Positions 26,654-34,966 of a DNA stretch of 64,000 nt are shown piece by piece (within the stretch, counting starts at the first letter, position 1; each line of letters opens with the position of its first letter). Under the pieces are notes generated by a model, which did not search any database, was not told the DNA's origin, and saw only the letters and a list, made by a program, of their open reading frames with translations. The stretch lies in contig JAPEKQ010000006.1 in the NCBI GenBank assembly GCA_029990205.1, positions 62,001 to 126,000 of the forward strand. Direction: 5' to 3'. The stretch is from a bacterium (lineage in GTDB: Bacteria > Joyebacterota > Joyebacteria > Joyebacterales > Joyebacteraceae). The position numbers were made by a program, and so were the translations under genes.

Positions 26654-26682
26654 TTGACAATCCTGACTTGCAATCATAGTGT
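26654..26682 (+). promoter_or_regulatory. Possible promoter for DNRLRE copy 2
   Basis: A perfect TTGACA (26654-26659) and 17-bp spacer, but a poor -10 (TAGTGT, 26677-26682). It overlaps the opposite-strand promoter of beta-helix B. Confidence 0.3.
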
Positions 26683-26706
26683 ACCATAGCGCTGAGCTTG
26701 TGGCAA
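26678..26706 (-). promoter_or_regulatory. Sigma-70-type promoter for beta-helix gene B
   Basis: Minus strand: TTGCCA (26701-26706), 17-bp spacer, TACACT (26678-26683), about 40 nt before the ATG. Confidence 0.6.
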
Positions 26707-26759
26707 GATGTCTGGGCCATTGCCTGTTCGATTGGGCGAAATCGGAAGGGAAGTACAAG

Positions 26760-27266
26760 ATGCGATGCTTGTCCCGCTTGTGGCGACCGGTCTTCGCCAT
26801 GTCACTCGCCGTGCTGACACCTCCTGCAGAGTCAGATGAGACGCGTCGCTGTCTGCTGTCGTTCGAGCTGCCGCAGGTGCTCGATGACGTGACGATCGAC
26901 TACGCGAGGCTCACGGCGTCGGCACGGATTACATCTGCGGAGGAGGACCAGCTGCCACCGCTTGTCATCGAAGCCTGTGCAGTGACCTCGTCGTGGAGTG
27001 CTGCGAGTGTCGCATGGTCCACCGGATGGGACACGGCTGGCGGTGACTTCGAGACCCACGCCTGTGCGACGTTCGCGGCCGCTCCGGACTCAACGGTGTC
27101 CGTCTCATTGGATCTCACGCACATCGTGCAGGACTGGGTGGATGGGGAGGCGAGCAATCATGGCGTCATCGTGATGCTGCCGACAGGCACGGGGCACGAG
27201 ATCTCGACCGTGGATCAGCAGACGCGCCCACCGACGCTTGAGGTCTACTACTCCGGGAGGGAGTAG
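26760..27266 (+). CDS. DNRLRE-type domain protein, copy 2, with altered N-terminus
   Basis: 168 residues from the ATG at 26760 (GGAAGGGAAG upstream). From DETRRC onward it matches copy 1 with only 14 differences in 143 residues, and the DNA at 26988-27047 differs from 22081-22140 at one base in sixty. The N-terminus does not match: the signal peptide and the GVGVVAVQLDEIA segment of copy 1 are replaced by a short region (LWRPVFAMSLAVLTPP) that is at best a weak export signal. It is either a 5'-truncated duplicate kept by chance or a copy that uses a new leader. Two new cysteines (EACAV, THACA) appear relative to copy 1. Confidence 0.65.
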   Translation: MRCLSRLWRPVFAMSLAVLTPPAESDETRRCLLSFELPQVLDDVTIDYARLTASARITSAEEDQLPPLVIEACAVTSSWSAASVAWSTGWDTAGGDFETHACATFAAAPDSTVSVSLDLTHIVQDWVDGEASNHGVIVMLPTGTGHEISTVDQQTRPPTLEVYYSGRE

Positions 27267-27358
27267 ACAGGACCAGGCGAGGCCGCGGCGCGGAAGCATT
27301 GTGTACGCAGTGCGAGCGGTGGTTGGGGCGCGGGCCCCGGTCGGCGAAAGACCATCAA

Positions 27359-27418
27359 ACGAAGGACGGCGCGCGGGAACTCCCGCGCGCCGTCTGCCAT
27401 GGGACCCTGGTCCTTCGT
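27359..27418. terminator. Strong nested hairpin between convergent transcripts
   Basis: A perfect 13-bp GC-rich stem (27365-27377 with 27382-27394, loop AACT) overlaps an outer perfect 9-bp repeat (ACGAAGGAC 27359-27367 with GTCCTTCGT 27410-27418). It lies downstream of the DNRLRE gene (plus) and the small membrane-protein gene (minus). The minus-strand exit is moderately T-rich, so it probably terminates that gene and perhaps both. Confidence 0.6.
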
Positions 27419-27460
27419 GTCCGAGATGCACACGCCCGAGGTGACCGGTGCGGGTTGGCG

Positions 27461-27685
27461 TTACTTCTCGTCCGCCTCGAGCTGCTTCCTCATCATGGGC
27501 ACGAGGGTCGACATCCCGCCGCCGATGATGATGGTCGACATTCCCGCCATGCCGCCGAGGATGTTCTGGATCTCCGCGTACATGCCGGTCCCGCTCAGCG
27601 CGCGCGAGCACATGATGAGTGTGAAGCCCCACATGCACGCGTTGACGATGATCAGGATTCCGATGATGACTGCGGGCTGCTTCAT
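27461..27685 (-). CDS. Small two-helix membrane protein
   Basis: 74 residues with AAAGGAAGG before the ATG at 27685. Two hydrophobic helices are visible (about 5-27, and about 44-62, which is Gly/Met-rich), joined by a short polar loop, with a charged C-terminal tail (MRKQLEADEK). I do not recognise the family. It lies 75 bp downstream of the TrmB-type regulator on the same strand, with a strong hairpin behind it, and may be co-transcribed with or controlled by that regulator. Confidence 0.65.
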   Translation of the reverse strand: MKQPAVIIGILIIVNACMWGFTLIMCSRALSGTGMYAEIQNILGGMAGMSTIIIGGGMSTLVPMMRKQLEADEK

Positions 27686-27760
27686 GGTATGCCTTCCTTT
27701 CGCCGCCGGTCGATGACCGATGCCCGAACCCGAACCACACTGTCACTGCCGAACACACTG

Positions 27761-28624
27761 CTACTTCCGGCCGGAGGCGCCCCCGTCGGGGCCGTAGCGC
27801 CGGATGAGCTCCTCGAGTCCTGGCGGACCGAACCGCCTCAGGGTGAGGCCGTCCACGAACTCGACGACGTCGTCCGCCGGTCCCCGGTATCTGCACTGCG
27901 GACCAATCGCGAGAAGCTCGGCCACAAGGTGGTTGTGCTGCATGCACGACAGGAAGTTGCTGCTGCTCCATACGGCTTCGTGCACGGTCTCCATGTCCAT
28001 CGAGAGCAACCCCAGCACGTGCTCGAGGCTGTCGACGACGACGTTGATCTGCTGCCCAGGCCAGTCGATCGACTCGAGATTGCGCTCGGTCATGTTGAGC
28101 GTGTGGACGCCCTCGATCTCCTCGTCGGCATAGACGTGACACGCGACGAGTACGCCCGATGCCGCCGCCTTGCGCAGCACCGGCGTGAGCCGTTCGCACG
28201 GCCCCGGTGAGAGGTCACAGAGGACGATCGCCTCCGCGTCGCGCACCATGGTGCTCGCGCGCTCGATGACCTGTTCGACGCTCTTGAGGTGGAAGATGCC
28301 GGCGTACACGGAAGGGGAGGGGAGCGCCTCCAGCTCGCGCTTGGCCTCGAGCCGGTGCTGCTGGAACTGCGTCTCGAGGCTGTCGAGAAGTTCATCGGGG
28401 GGGATGGCATAGCACAGACTGCTCTTCCCCGATTCGATGATGACCGCACCCTTGGCCTCGAGTGAACTCAGGGCCTTGTACGTGTTGGCCGGCTGCTTGC
28501 CGATGGCGTGGCTGACCCGGTACCCGGTCGCGGGGGAGTTCTCGACGAGGTAGGCGTAGACCAGGGCCTCGGTCTCGGTGAACCCGAGGGCCTGGAGAGG
28601 GGCGGGATCGTAGCGGCGGTTCAT
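27761..28624 (-). CDS. TrmB-family transcriptional regulator
   Basis: 287 residues from the ATG at 28624; AGGAG lies about 13 nt upstream, so the start is reasonable but not strong. Residues about 5-80 are a TrmB-type winged helix (LQALGFTETEALVYAYLVE, QPANTYKALSSLEAKGAV), followed by a short coiled segment and a C-terminal effector-type domain (about 110-260). TrmB proteins are mostly archaeal sugar-responsive regulators but occur in bacteria. A perfect 7-bp inverted repeat overlaps the gene's own -10 box, so autoregulation is likely. The effector is unknown. The FAH-family gene lies just upstream on the same strand. Confidence 0.8.
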   Translation of the reverse strand: MNRRYDPAPLQALGFTETEALVYAYLVENSPATGYRVSHAIGKQPANTYKALSSLEAKGAVIIESGKSSLCYAIPPDELLDSLETQFQQHRLEAKRELEALPSPSVYAGIFHLKSVEQVIERASTMVRDAEAIVLCDLSPGPCERLTPVLRKAAASGVLVACHVYADEEIEGVHTLNMTERNLESIDWPGQQINVVVDSLEHVLGLLSMDMETVHEAVWSSSNFLSCMQHNHLVAELLAIGPQCRYRGPADDVVEFVDGLTLRRFGPPGLEELIRRYGPDGGASGRK

Positions 28625-28695
28625 GCTGAGCCTGACTCCTGCTGTCCGACGAGGAGCTGACTGCCGATTCAGCCAACTTCCCGCGTCGTGTTGAC

Positions 28696-28716
28696 TAGTA
28701 GTAGCATACACTACTA
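28696..28716. promoter_or_regulatory. Candidate operator for the TrmB-type regulator
   Basis: TAGTAGT (28696-28702) and ACTACTA (28710-28716) form a perfect inverted repeat with a 7-nt spacer that covers the -10 box of the regulator gene, as expected for autorepression. Confidence 0.5.
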
Positions 28717-28731
28717 TTAGATAGGAGTCAA
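28703..28731 (-). promoter_or_regulatory. Sigma-70-type promoter of the TrmB-type regulator gene
   Basis: Minus strand: TTGACT (28726-28731), 17-bp spacer, TATGCT (28703-28708). The predicted transcript starts about 70 nt before the ATG. Confidence 0.7.
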
Positions 28732-28745
28732 GCGGAAAGGCTGAG

Positions 28746-29402
28746 TCAGGCGACTCGGAATTTCATCGAGAGTTCGTCACCCAACCACGCGCGGATCTCA
28801 TCCCCACGTTCGACCGGGCCGACGCCGGAGGGCGTTCCGGTCAGGACGATGTCGCCGCGCTCGAGCGTGAAGTGCTCGGAGAGCATGGCGACGATCTCAG
28901 CGGGTCCCCAGAGCAGGTCGTTGGTGTTGCTCTTCTGGCGGAGCTCGCCGTTCACCTCGAGTCCGAGTTCGAGGTCCGAGAGCGCCGTGGCGTCGGTGAC
29001 GGGGAGCGCATCCGAGAGGGGGCAAGCGCCGTCGAAGCCCTTGGCCGTATCCCATGGCCAGCCGGTCTTCATCGCGGCGAGCTGAACGTCGCGGAGCGTC
29101 ATGTCGAGTGCCAGACAGTACGCGTGGACCATCCCGCTCGCTTCGCCCACCGGCACGCCCTTGCATGTCTCGCCGATGACGAGCCCCAGTTCCACCTCGT
29201 GATGCATGAGCTCGCCGGTTGTCGGGAAGACGATCGGCTCGCCCTCGTGGATGATGGATGTCGCGGGCTTGAGGAAGATCATCGGGGCTTCGGGCATGTC
29301 GTGACCCATCTCGATGATGTGCGCCTTGTAGTTCGCGCCGACCGCGACGATCTTGCCGACGGCGAGGTTCTCGCCCGTCTCTGCCAGTCTGACGTACGCC
29401 AT
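28746..29402 (-). CDS. Fumarylacetoacetate hydrolase (FAH) family protein
   Basis: 218 residues with GGGGGAG before the ATG at 29402. Its length and motifs match the small FAHD1-like group: VGANYKAHIIEMG near the N-terminus, the metal-binding E-x-E pair in HHEVELGLVIGE, the Asp in CLALDMTLRD, and the C-terminal GDIVLTGTPSGVGP. Members hydrolyse acylpyruvates, decarboxylate oxaloacetate or act late in aromatic degradation. Which reaction applies cannot be told. The gene stands upstream of the TrmB regulator gene, whose own promoter lies just past this stop codon. Confidence 0.85.
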   Translation of the reverse strand: MAYVRLAETGENLAVGKIVAVGANYKAHIIEMGHDMPEAPMIFLKPATSIIHEGEPIVFPTTGELMHHEVELGLVIGETCKGVPVGEASGMVHAYCLALDMTLRDVQLAAMKTGWPWDTAKGFDGACPLSDALPVTDATALSDLELGLEVNGELRQKSNTNDLLWGPAEIVAMLSEHFTLERGDIVLTGTPSGVGPVERGDEIRAWLGDELSMKFRVA

Positions 29403-29517
29403 GGGCTCCCCCTGTGAAATGGTCCGGAGGCCTGATGCTAGGGCCCTGTGGCGAAGGAGTCAAGCCGTCCCGGGCCGGAGTTGGGCGGCTTCCCGAGAGA
29501 ACCACAGGGAGCCTTCT

Positions 29518-29547
29518 TGATTCCCGGTTCATCGGCGGAGTATCCTT
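29518..29547 (+). promoter_or_regulatory. Candidate promoter for the M16 peptidase pair
   Basis: TTGATT (29518-29523), 18-bp spacer, TATCCT (29542-29547). The rest of the 253-bp gap 29403-29655 shows no gene. Confidence 0.4.
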
Positions 29548-29655
29548 GTAGACTGCTGCGCACGACCAAGGCACATCACACAGGGAAGCGGCTTCCAGCC
29601 GAACGGTCCCGACCGGCCGGCTGCCGTCCGCCACTCCACACGAAAGGAGTCGCCC

Positions 29656-31566
29656 ATGCGGCGAGTCTCGCTCGTGTCCGTCGCGCTCGTGCTCGTTCTG
29701 GCCATCGCCGGGACCGCGTTCGCGCAGACACTCGAGGAGAAGGTGCAGGAGTTCACGCTCGACAACGGCATGCACTTCATCGTCGTCGAGCGTCACGAGG
29801 CGCCGGTCGCGTTCGGCGCCGTGGCGTTCAACGTCGGCAGCATCTACGAGCGTCCTGGCATCACCGGCATCTCGCACCTTCTCGAGCACATGCTTTTCAA
29901 GGGGACCGAGACGGTCGGTACCAAGGACTACAAGAAGGAGAAGCCGTTCCTCGAGCGTGAGGACGAGCTTGCCGTGGCCGCCCGCGACCTTCGACACGAA
30001 CTCGAGACATGGCGACTCGACTTCTTCGACGAGTACGCGGCCGAGGTCGTTTCGTCGTTCTCCGAGGAGGACCGCGAGATCACGGGCGCCGACCGCGCGC
30101 TCGAACTGGAACTCCTCAGTGAGAAGATGACCGAGACGGGGCCGACCCCCGAGATGCTCGACGTCTACTCGCTCGTCGAGTTCGAGGGCGTCAACTACTA
30201 CGAGCGCTACCTCGAGCTCAAGGGGCTCGAGATGGAGCTCTACGACACGATGGCCGAGCACCGCGAGCTCATCATCAGCAACGAGTTCTGGGAGACCTAC
30301 GTCAACAACGGCGCCAGGATGCTCAACGCCGGTACGACCTACGACGCGACGTTCTACTTCGCGTACATGCCGGCCAACCGCCTCGAGCTCTGGATGCTCC
30401 TCGAGTCCGACCGCATGATGAACTCCACCTTCCGCGAATTCTACTCCGAGAAGGACGTCGTCATGGAGGAGCGGCGGATGAGCGAGAACGAGCCTGAGGA
30501 CGTGCTCGACGAGATGTTCATGGCGACCGCATACACCGCGTGCATGTACGGAAGCCCCGTCCTCGGGTGGATGACGGACCTCGAGAACATCACACGGCAG
30601 GACCTCAAGGACTACTTCCACACGTACTACTGCGCGCAGAACGCCACCGGTATCATCGTCGGAGATGTCGACTTCGCCGAGGTCAAGAAGATGGCGGAGA
30701 AGTACTTCAGCGACGTCCCGGCCGGCGAGCCGCTCCCGGACATCACCGATATCGAGCCCGCTCAGCAGGGCGAGCGGCGGCTGGTCGTGAAGCTCGACGC
30801 GAAGCCGACGCTCACCATCGGCTATCACATCCCCAAGGCGCCTCACCCCGATGCCTATGCGCTCGATGTGTTGTCGTCGATCCTCTCCGGCGGTCGGACA
30901 AGCCGCTTCCACACGAGTATCTATGAGGAGCAGGGTCTGACCCGCAGGGCGCCCTATGCGTACATCGGTCCGGGCAACCGCCTGGATCCGATCTTCCAGC
31001 TTGGGGCGGATCCCAAGGAGCCGCACACGCTTGAAGAGGTCGAGGCGGCCATCTATGCCGAGCTCGAGCGCATCAAGGTCGAGGGAGTGACCGAGCGAGA
31101 GATCCAGCGCGTCTGGAATCAGACCGACGCTGAACTGGTCCGCGCCATCGGTTCGAACATGGGTCTGGCGTTCCGGGTCGGTTTCTACGCGGCGCTCCGC
31201 GGCGACTGGCGCGAGCTTCTGCGCGATATGGACCGCTCAAAGGAGGTCACGCCCGAGGACGTCAAGCGCGTCGCGGAGACCTACTTCACCGAGGACAACC
31301 GGACGGTCGGCTGGCTCGTGGAGACCGAGTCGGAGGACGGCGACGGCGAAGCCGGGATCGACATGCGTGAACTGATGGGCTGGGTCATGATGAACTTCTC
31401 CGAGGAGGAGCAGGGCCAGCTCATGATGCGGTTCCAGCAGGCGACTCCGGATGAGCAGCAGGCAATGGCGATGGAGCTCTGGGAGCAGATGAAGGCCTCG
31501 CAGGGCGAGCCGGCGGGTGAGGAAGAGGCACACGGACACGACCACGACGCGCCGGAGAAGAGCTAG
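29656..31566 (+). CDS. Periplasmic M16 zinc metallopeptidase, catalytic subunit
   Basis: 636 residues, AAAGGAG before the ATG, signal peptide about 1-23. The inverted zinc motif HLLEH is intact at H74, E77 and H78, with the third ligand in VVMEERR (E271 or E272). Between them lies a helical insertion of about 130 residues (about 90-225), seen in many bacterial M16 proteins, followed by NNGARMLNAGTTYDATFYF. The second M16 domain has the usual SGGRTSRFHTSIYEEQGL region. The tail is acidic and His-rich (EEEAHGHDHD) and may bind metal. M16 enzymes degrade peptides in a clam-shell chamber. The next gene, 28 bp on, supplies the likely non-catalytic partner. Confidence 0.87.
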   Translation: MRRVSLVSVALVLVLAIAGTAFAQTLEEKVQEFTLDNGMHFIVVERHEAPVAFGAVAFNVGSIYERPGITGISHLLEHMLFKGTETVGTKDYKKEKPFLEREDELAVAARDLRHELETWRLDFFDEYAAEVVSSFSEEDREITGADRALELELLSEKMTETGPTPEMLDVYSLVEFEGVNYYERYLELKGLEMELYDTMAEHRELIISNEFWETYVNNGARMLNAGTTYDATFYFAYMPANRLELWMLLESDRMMNSTFREFYSEKDVVMEERRMSENEPEDVLDEMFMATAYTACMYGSPVLGWMTDLENITRQDLKDYFHTYYCAQNATGIIVGDVDFAEVKKMAEKYFSDVPAGEPLPDITDIEPAQQGERRLVVKLDAKPTLTIGYHIPKAPHPDAYALDVLSSILSGGRTSRFHTSIYEEQGLTRRAPYAYIGPGNRLDPIFQLGADPKEPHTLEEVEAAIYAELERIKVEGVTEREIQRVWNQTDAELVRAIGSNMGLAFRVGFYAALRGDWRELLRDMDRSKEVTPEDVKRVAETYFTEDNRTVGWLVETESEDGDGEAGIDMRELMGWVMMNFSEEEQGQLMMRFQQATPDEQQAMAMELWEQMKASQGEPAGEEEAHGHDHDAPEKS

Positions 31567-31594
31567 CCTACGGGCGGACCCCAAGGAGATCACG

Positions 31595-33043
31595 ATGAGA
31601 AGAATACTCATGATAGCCCTGGTCCTGGTCGCGGCCGTGCTCATCGCATGCCCGGCCTCGGCAGGACGAGTCAAGCACCCGAGCGAGCTGGAGTTTCCAG
31701 ATCTCACGATGGAGCCGCTCCCGTACGAAGAGCTGACGTTCGAGAATGGAATGACCGGCTTCTTCGTGGAGGACCACGAGGTACCGGTCGTCAACATCTA
31801 CATGCTCATACCCGTGTCCGCTCCGCCGAAAGAGAAGACCGGGCTGGCGGGTCTGACCTCGTGGGCCATCCGCAACGGCGGGAGCGAGAACTGGCCGGCC
31901 GAGCGGATCAACGAGGAGCTGGAGTTCGTCGCGGCGTCGGTGGAGTTCGGCGGTGGTGGTGGCGGGATGTTCAGCCGCGGTCGTGGCGTGAGTTCCAGCC
32001 GCGCGGTCTCCGTCAGTGTGAACTGCCTCACCAAGGATCTCGATCTCTGTCTGGAGATCCTGGGCGATCTGCTCGCGCATCCGGTGTTCCCCGAGGAACA
32101 GATCGAGCTTCGCAAGAGCACAATGCTCGAGGACATCCGTCGCGAGAACGACGACCCGCGCGGGGTCGCGAACCGCGAACTCAGGAAGATCCTCTACGGC
32201 GACCACCCCATGGCATGGCGATCGACCGTCGAGACCGTCGAAGGGCTTACGCGGGACGACGTGTCCTGGTTCTACGGCCAGTACTACCATCCGAACACGG
32301 CCATCGTTGGGATCTCGGGTGACGTGACGCAGGACGAGATCACGGCCAAGCTCGACGCGGCGCTCTCCGGTTGGCAGCCGGCGACGGTCGCGCTCGAGCC
32401 GGAGCCGGAGATCGAGCTGTCCTACGAGCCGGGCGTCTACTACGTCGAGAAGGATCTCAACCAGGGCGTCATTCTGATCGGGCATCTTGGGATGAACTCC
32501 CTCGACGAGAACCGGATTCCGGTGTCGATCATGAACTTCGTGCTCGGTGGTGGCAGTTTCACCTCGAGGATCACGCAGAAGGTTCGGACCGACGAGGGGC
32601 TGGCGTACTCGGCGTACTCGCAGTACGGACACGACGCGTTCGGCTACGGTCTCTTCCGGGCTTCGTCGCAGACGAAGGCCGAAGCGACAGGCCGCGCGAC
32701 CACGCTCATCATCGATCTCATCCGCGAGATGCATGAAGAGGGTCCGACGCAGGACGAGTTCGAGCGCGCGGTCGACAGCTACATCAACAACCGCGTGTTC
32801 GAGAATGACTCGAAGGCGGGAGTCGTCACTCGCCTGGTCACCTACAAGTTCCAGGGGCGGCCGCTCGATACATCCGAGCGAGATCTCGAAACACTGTCGA
32901 ACCTGACGCTCGAGGACGTGAAGGCCGCCGCGGCGGAGTACCTGCATCCGGACGGCCTCACGATCCTGGTCGTCGGCAACGAGGAGCTGTTCGACCAGCC
33001 GATGTCGCACTTCGGTGAGGTCCAGGTCATCGAACTGGACTAG
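31595..33043 (+). CDS. Periplasmic M16-family protein, non-catalytic partner
   Basis: 482 residues from the ATG at 31595, with AAGGAG 6 nt upstream. The signal peptide is about 1-23. The M16 fold is clear (VNIYMLIPVSAPPKEKTGLA; VLGGGSFTSRITQKVRTDEG), but the place of the HxxEH motif reads GLTSWAIRNGG, so zinc cannot be bound there. A Gly-rich loop (FGGGGGGMFSRGRG) sits at about 115-130. Many M16 enzymes work as a heterodimer of an active and an inactive subunit; the 28-bp spacing after an active paralogue fits this. A strong hairpin terminator follows. Confidence 0.85.
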   Translation: MRRILMIALVLVAAVLIACPASAGRVKHPSELEFPDLTMEPLPYEELTFENGMTGFFVEDHEVPVVNIYMLIPVSAPPKEKTGLAGLTSWAIRNGGSENWPAERINEELEFVAASVEFGGGGGGMFSRGRGVSSSRAVSVSVNCLTKDLDLCLEILGDLLAHPVFPEEQIELRKSTMLEDIRRENDDPRGVANRELRKILYGDHPMAWRSTVETVEGLTRDDVSWFYGQYYHPNTAIVGISGDVTQDEITAKLDAALSGWQPATVALEPEPEIELSYEPGVYYVEKDLNQGVILIGHLGMNSLDENRIPVSIMNFVLGGGSFTSRITQKVRTDEGLAYSAYSQYGHDAFGYGLFRASSQTKAEATGRATTLIIDLIREMHEEGPTQDEFERAVDSYINNRVFENDSKAGVVTRLVTYKFQGRPLDTSERDLETLSNLTLEDVKAAAAEYLHPDGLTILVVGNEELFDQPMSHFGEVQVIELD

Positions 33044-33077
33044 GACTTCTGCCGCGTACGGATCGCGTGAATCATGG

Positions 33078-33108
33078 ACGGGCCTGCCCACTGGGCGGGC
33101 CCGTTCTC
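33078..33108 (+). terminator. Intrinsic terminator after the M16 pair
   Basis: A 12-bp stem with one G-T wobble (33078-33089 with 33093-33104), 3-nt loop ACT, followed by TCTC. It separates the peptidase pair from the poly-glutamate operon. Confidence 0.65.
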
Positions 33109-33143
33109 ATGGTGGCTGGACCGCTCGAAGCCGTGGTTCTCGG

Positions 33144-33172
33144 TTGACACCATTCCGAGTCTCTGATACCAT
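33144..33172 (+). promoter_or_regulatory. Sigma-70-type promoter of the poly-gamma-glutamate operon
   Basis: A perfect TTGACA (33144-33149), 17-bp spacer, TACCAT (33167-33172). About 133 nt of leader precede pgsB; I see no clear regulatory fold in it. Confidence 0.68.
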
Positions 33173-33311
33173 TCTGTCTGCCGGCTTCGCATCGCCAAGG
33201 CGGCCCGCGTCGGGAGGGATTCGGGTTGCTGACCGCGATGTCGAAGGTCGGCGATTCTCTATGTAGCCGGGTCTCTTCGTGCAGTCCGGTCTCCCTGCAG
33301 GACGGCGCTGA

Positions 33312-34481
33312 ATGCTCTTCGTTCTGATACTCGCGCTCGCCTACCTTCTCTACGGCGTTCTGGAGTACCGCTTCCACCTGCGGAATCTCCAGGCCGTGCC
33401 GCTTCGCGTACACGTCAACGGGACCCGTGGCAAGTCCTCGGTGACCCGCCTTATCGCGGCCGGTCTCCGCGCCGGCGGCATCCGCACGTCCGCGAAGACA
33501 ACGGGGAGCGCCGCGCGCTACATCCATCCTGACGGCAGTGAGGAGCCGGTCTCCAGACCGGGCCCCCCAAACATCCGGGAGCAGATCGGTGTCGTGCACC
33601 GGGCCGCCCGTGAGGGCAGCCGGGCGCTCGTCATCGAGTGCATGGCGCTCCAGCCACAGCTCCAGTTCCTCAGCGAGCGGCGCATCGTCAAGGCGGCCGT
33701 TGGCGTCATCACGAACGCGCGGCCGGATCACCTCGACGTCATGGGTCCGACCGTCGACGACGTCGCCGCGGCGCTGGCGGGTACGGTGCCCAAGGGGACC
33801 GCCATCTACACAGCCGAGCACGAGCGGAACGGCCCGATGCGGGAGGCCGCGGAGGAGCTCGGTTCCGAGTATCACGAGATCCACGAGAAGGACTTCCCGG
33901 CGGACATCGCGCACGGGTTCGACTACGTGGAGCACCGCGAGAACATCGCGCTCGCGCTGGCCGTCTGCGAGAAGCTCGGCGTGCCGCAGGACGTGGCACT
34001 GAACGGGATGCGGACGGCACAGCCCGACATCGGCGCTCTGACCATCCAGCGGGTGAACGTCGAGGGGAAGTCGCTCGAGTTCGTCAACGCGTTCGCCGCG
34101 AACGACCGGGAGTCGACGGCCGCCGTCTGGAACGCGGTCGAGCCGCGGTCGGATGCCGGCCGGAAGGTCATCGGGATCGTCAGCATGCGTGCCGACCGGC
34201 CCGACAGGGTCTTCCAGTTCGGCGAGATCGTCGGGAAGGACCTCGACGCCGACCACTTCATTCTCACCGGCGGCATGACGGGTACGGTCAAGTCGACCGC
34301 GATGAAGCTCGGCGTCCCCGCATCGAAACTCATCGACCTCGGCGGCAGGAGCGCGACCGAGGTCTTCAACAAGGCTCTCGAGCTCACAACCGACCGGTCG
34401 ATCGTGATCGGCGTCGGCAATATCGGCGGGACCGGTGGACAGGTCGTCTCGCTGTTCAGGGAGAGGAGCGGAACCTCGTGA
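33312..34481 (+). CDS. pgsB: Poly-gamma-glutamate synthase ligase subunit PgsB/CapB
   Basis: 389 residues; the ribosome site is weak (AGGA). An N-terminal membrane helix (about 1-18) is followed by the Mur-ligase-like ATP site HVNGTRGKSSVTRLI (34-48), and the family block TNARPDHLDVMGPT appears near 135-150. PgsB activates glutamate with ATP and extends the poly-gamma-glutamyl chain at the inner face of the membrane together with PgsC. The stop overlaps the pgsC start (GTGA). The gene leads a run of six plus-strand genes that overlap one another end to end. Confidence 0.92.
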   Translation: MLFVLILALAYLLYGVLEYRFHLRNLQAVPLRVHVNGTRGKSSVTRLIAAGLRAGGIRTSAKTTGSAARYIHPDGSEEPVSRPGPPNIREQIGVVHRAAREGSRALVIECMALQPQLQFLSERRIVKAAVGVITNARPDHLDVMGPTVDDVAAALAGTVPKGTAIYTAEHERNGPMREAAEELGSEYHEIHEKDFPADIAHGFDYVEHRENIALALAVCEKLGVPQDVALNGMRTAQPDIGALTIQRVNVEGKSLEFVNAFAANDRESTAAVWNAVEPRSDAGRKVIGIVSMRADRPDRVFQFGEIVGKDLDADHFILTGGMTGTVKSTAMKLGVPASKLIDLGGRSATEVFNKALELTTDRSIVIGVGNIGGTGGQVVSLFRERSGTS

Positions 34482-34966
34482 TAGAACTCCTCGATGGCGC
34501 GAAGACCGTCCCGACCGCGGTCGGCCTGGGTCTCGTCATCAGTCTCATCTTCTCGGAGGCCTTTGGTCTCGCGGCGGGGGGCATGGTCGTTCCCGGCTAC
34601 CTCGCGCTCGCGCTCGGTGAGCCGTGGCGCGTCGTCGGTACGATCGGCGCCGCGCTCGTCACGTTTCTCATCGTGCGGCTGATGGGCCAGTTCATGCTGC
34701 TCTACGGGCGGCGACACCTCGTGATGGTCATCCTCATCGGGTTCGTCATCGGCCATCTCACGCGCGTCGTCTTCGGCCGTCCGGAGATCCCCGAGCTTCT
34801 CAGCTTCGAGGCGATCGGGTACGTCATCCCCGGGCTCATGGCCTACTGGATGGAGCGGCAGGGCGCGTTCACGACACTCATGGCGATGATCATGGCATCG
34901 ACGCTCGTGCGTCTGATCCTCATGGTCGGAACGGGAGGAGCGCCCATTGAAGTACCGACCTGGTAG
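34478..34966 (+). CDS. pgsC: Poly-gamma-glutamate synthase membrane subunit PgsC/CapC
   Basis: 162 residues from a GTG at 34478 that overlaps the pgsB stop, with AGGAG upstream. The length is typical of CapC (about 150). Several membrane helices are visible, including the conserved GLVISLIFSEAFGLAAGGMV and GYLALALGEP segments and LVMVILIGFVIGHL. PgsC forms the integral membrane part of the synthase and probably the inner-membrane path for the polymer. It overlaps the next gene by 20 nt. Confidence 0.9.
   Translation: MIELLDGAKTVPTAVGLGLVISLIFSEAFGLAAGGMVVPGYLALALGEPWRVVGTIGAALVTFLIVRLMGQFMLLYGRRHLVMVILIGFVIGHLTRVVFGRPEIPELLSFEAIGYVIPGLMAYWMERQGAFTTLMAMIMASTLVRLILMVGTGGAPIEVPTW

Noticed and set aside
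29740-30350. The helical insertion in the active M16 peptidase as a new domain
   Set aside because: Comparable insertions between HxxEH and the NxATxxDxTxY segment are common in bacterial M16 proteins.
28897-31026. 709-codon minus-strand frame opposite the M16 gene
   Set aside because: It is low-complexity, crosses the terminator and promoter region, and lies opposite an intact HLLEH peptidase.
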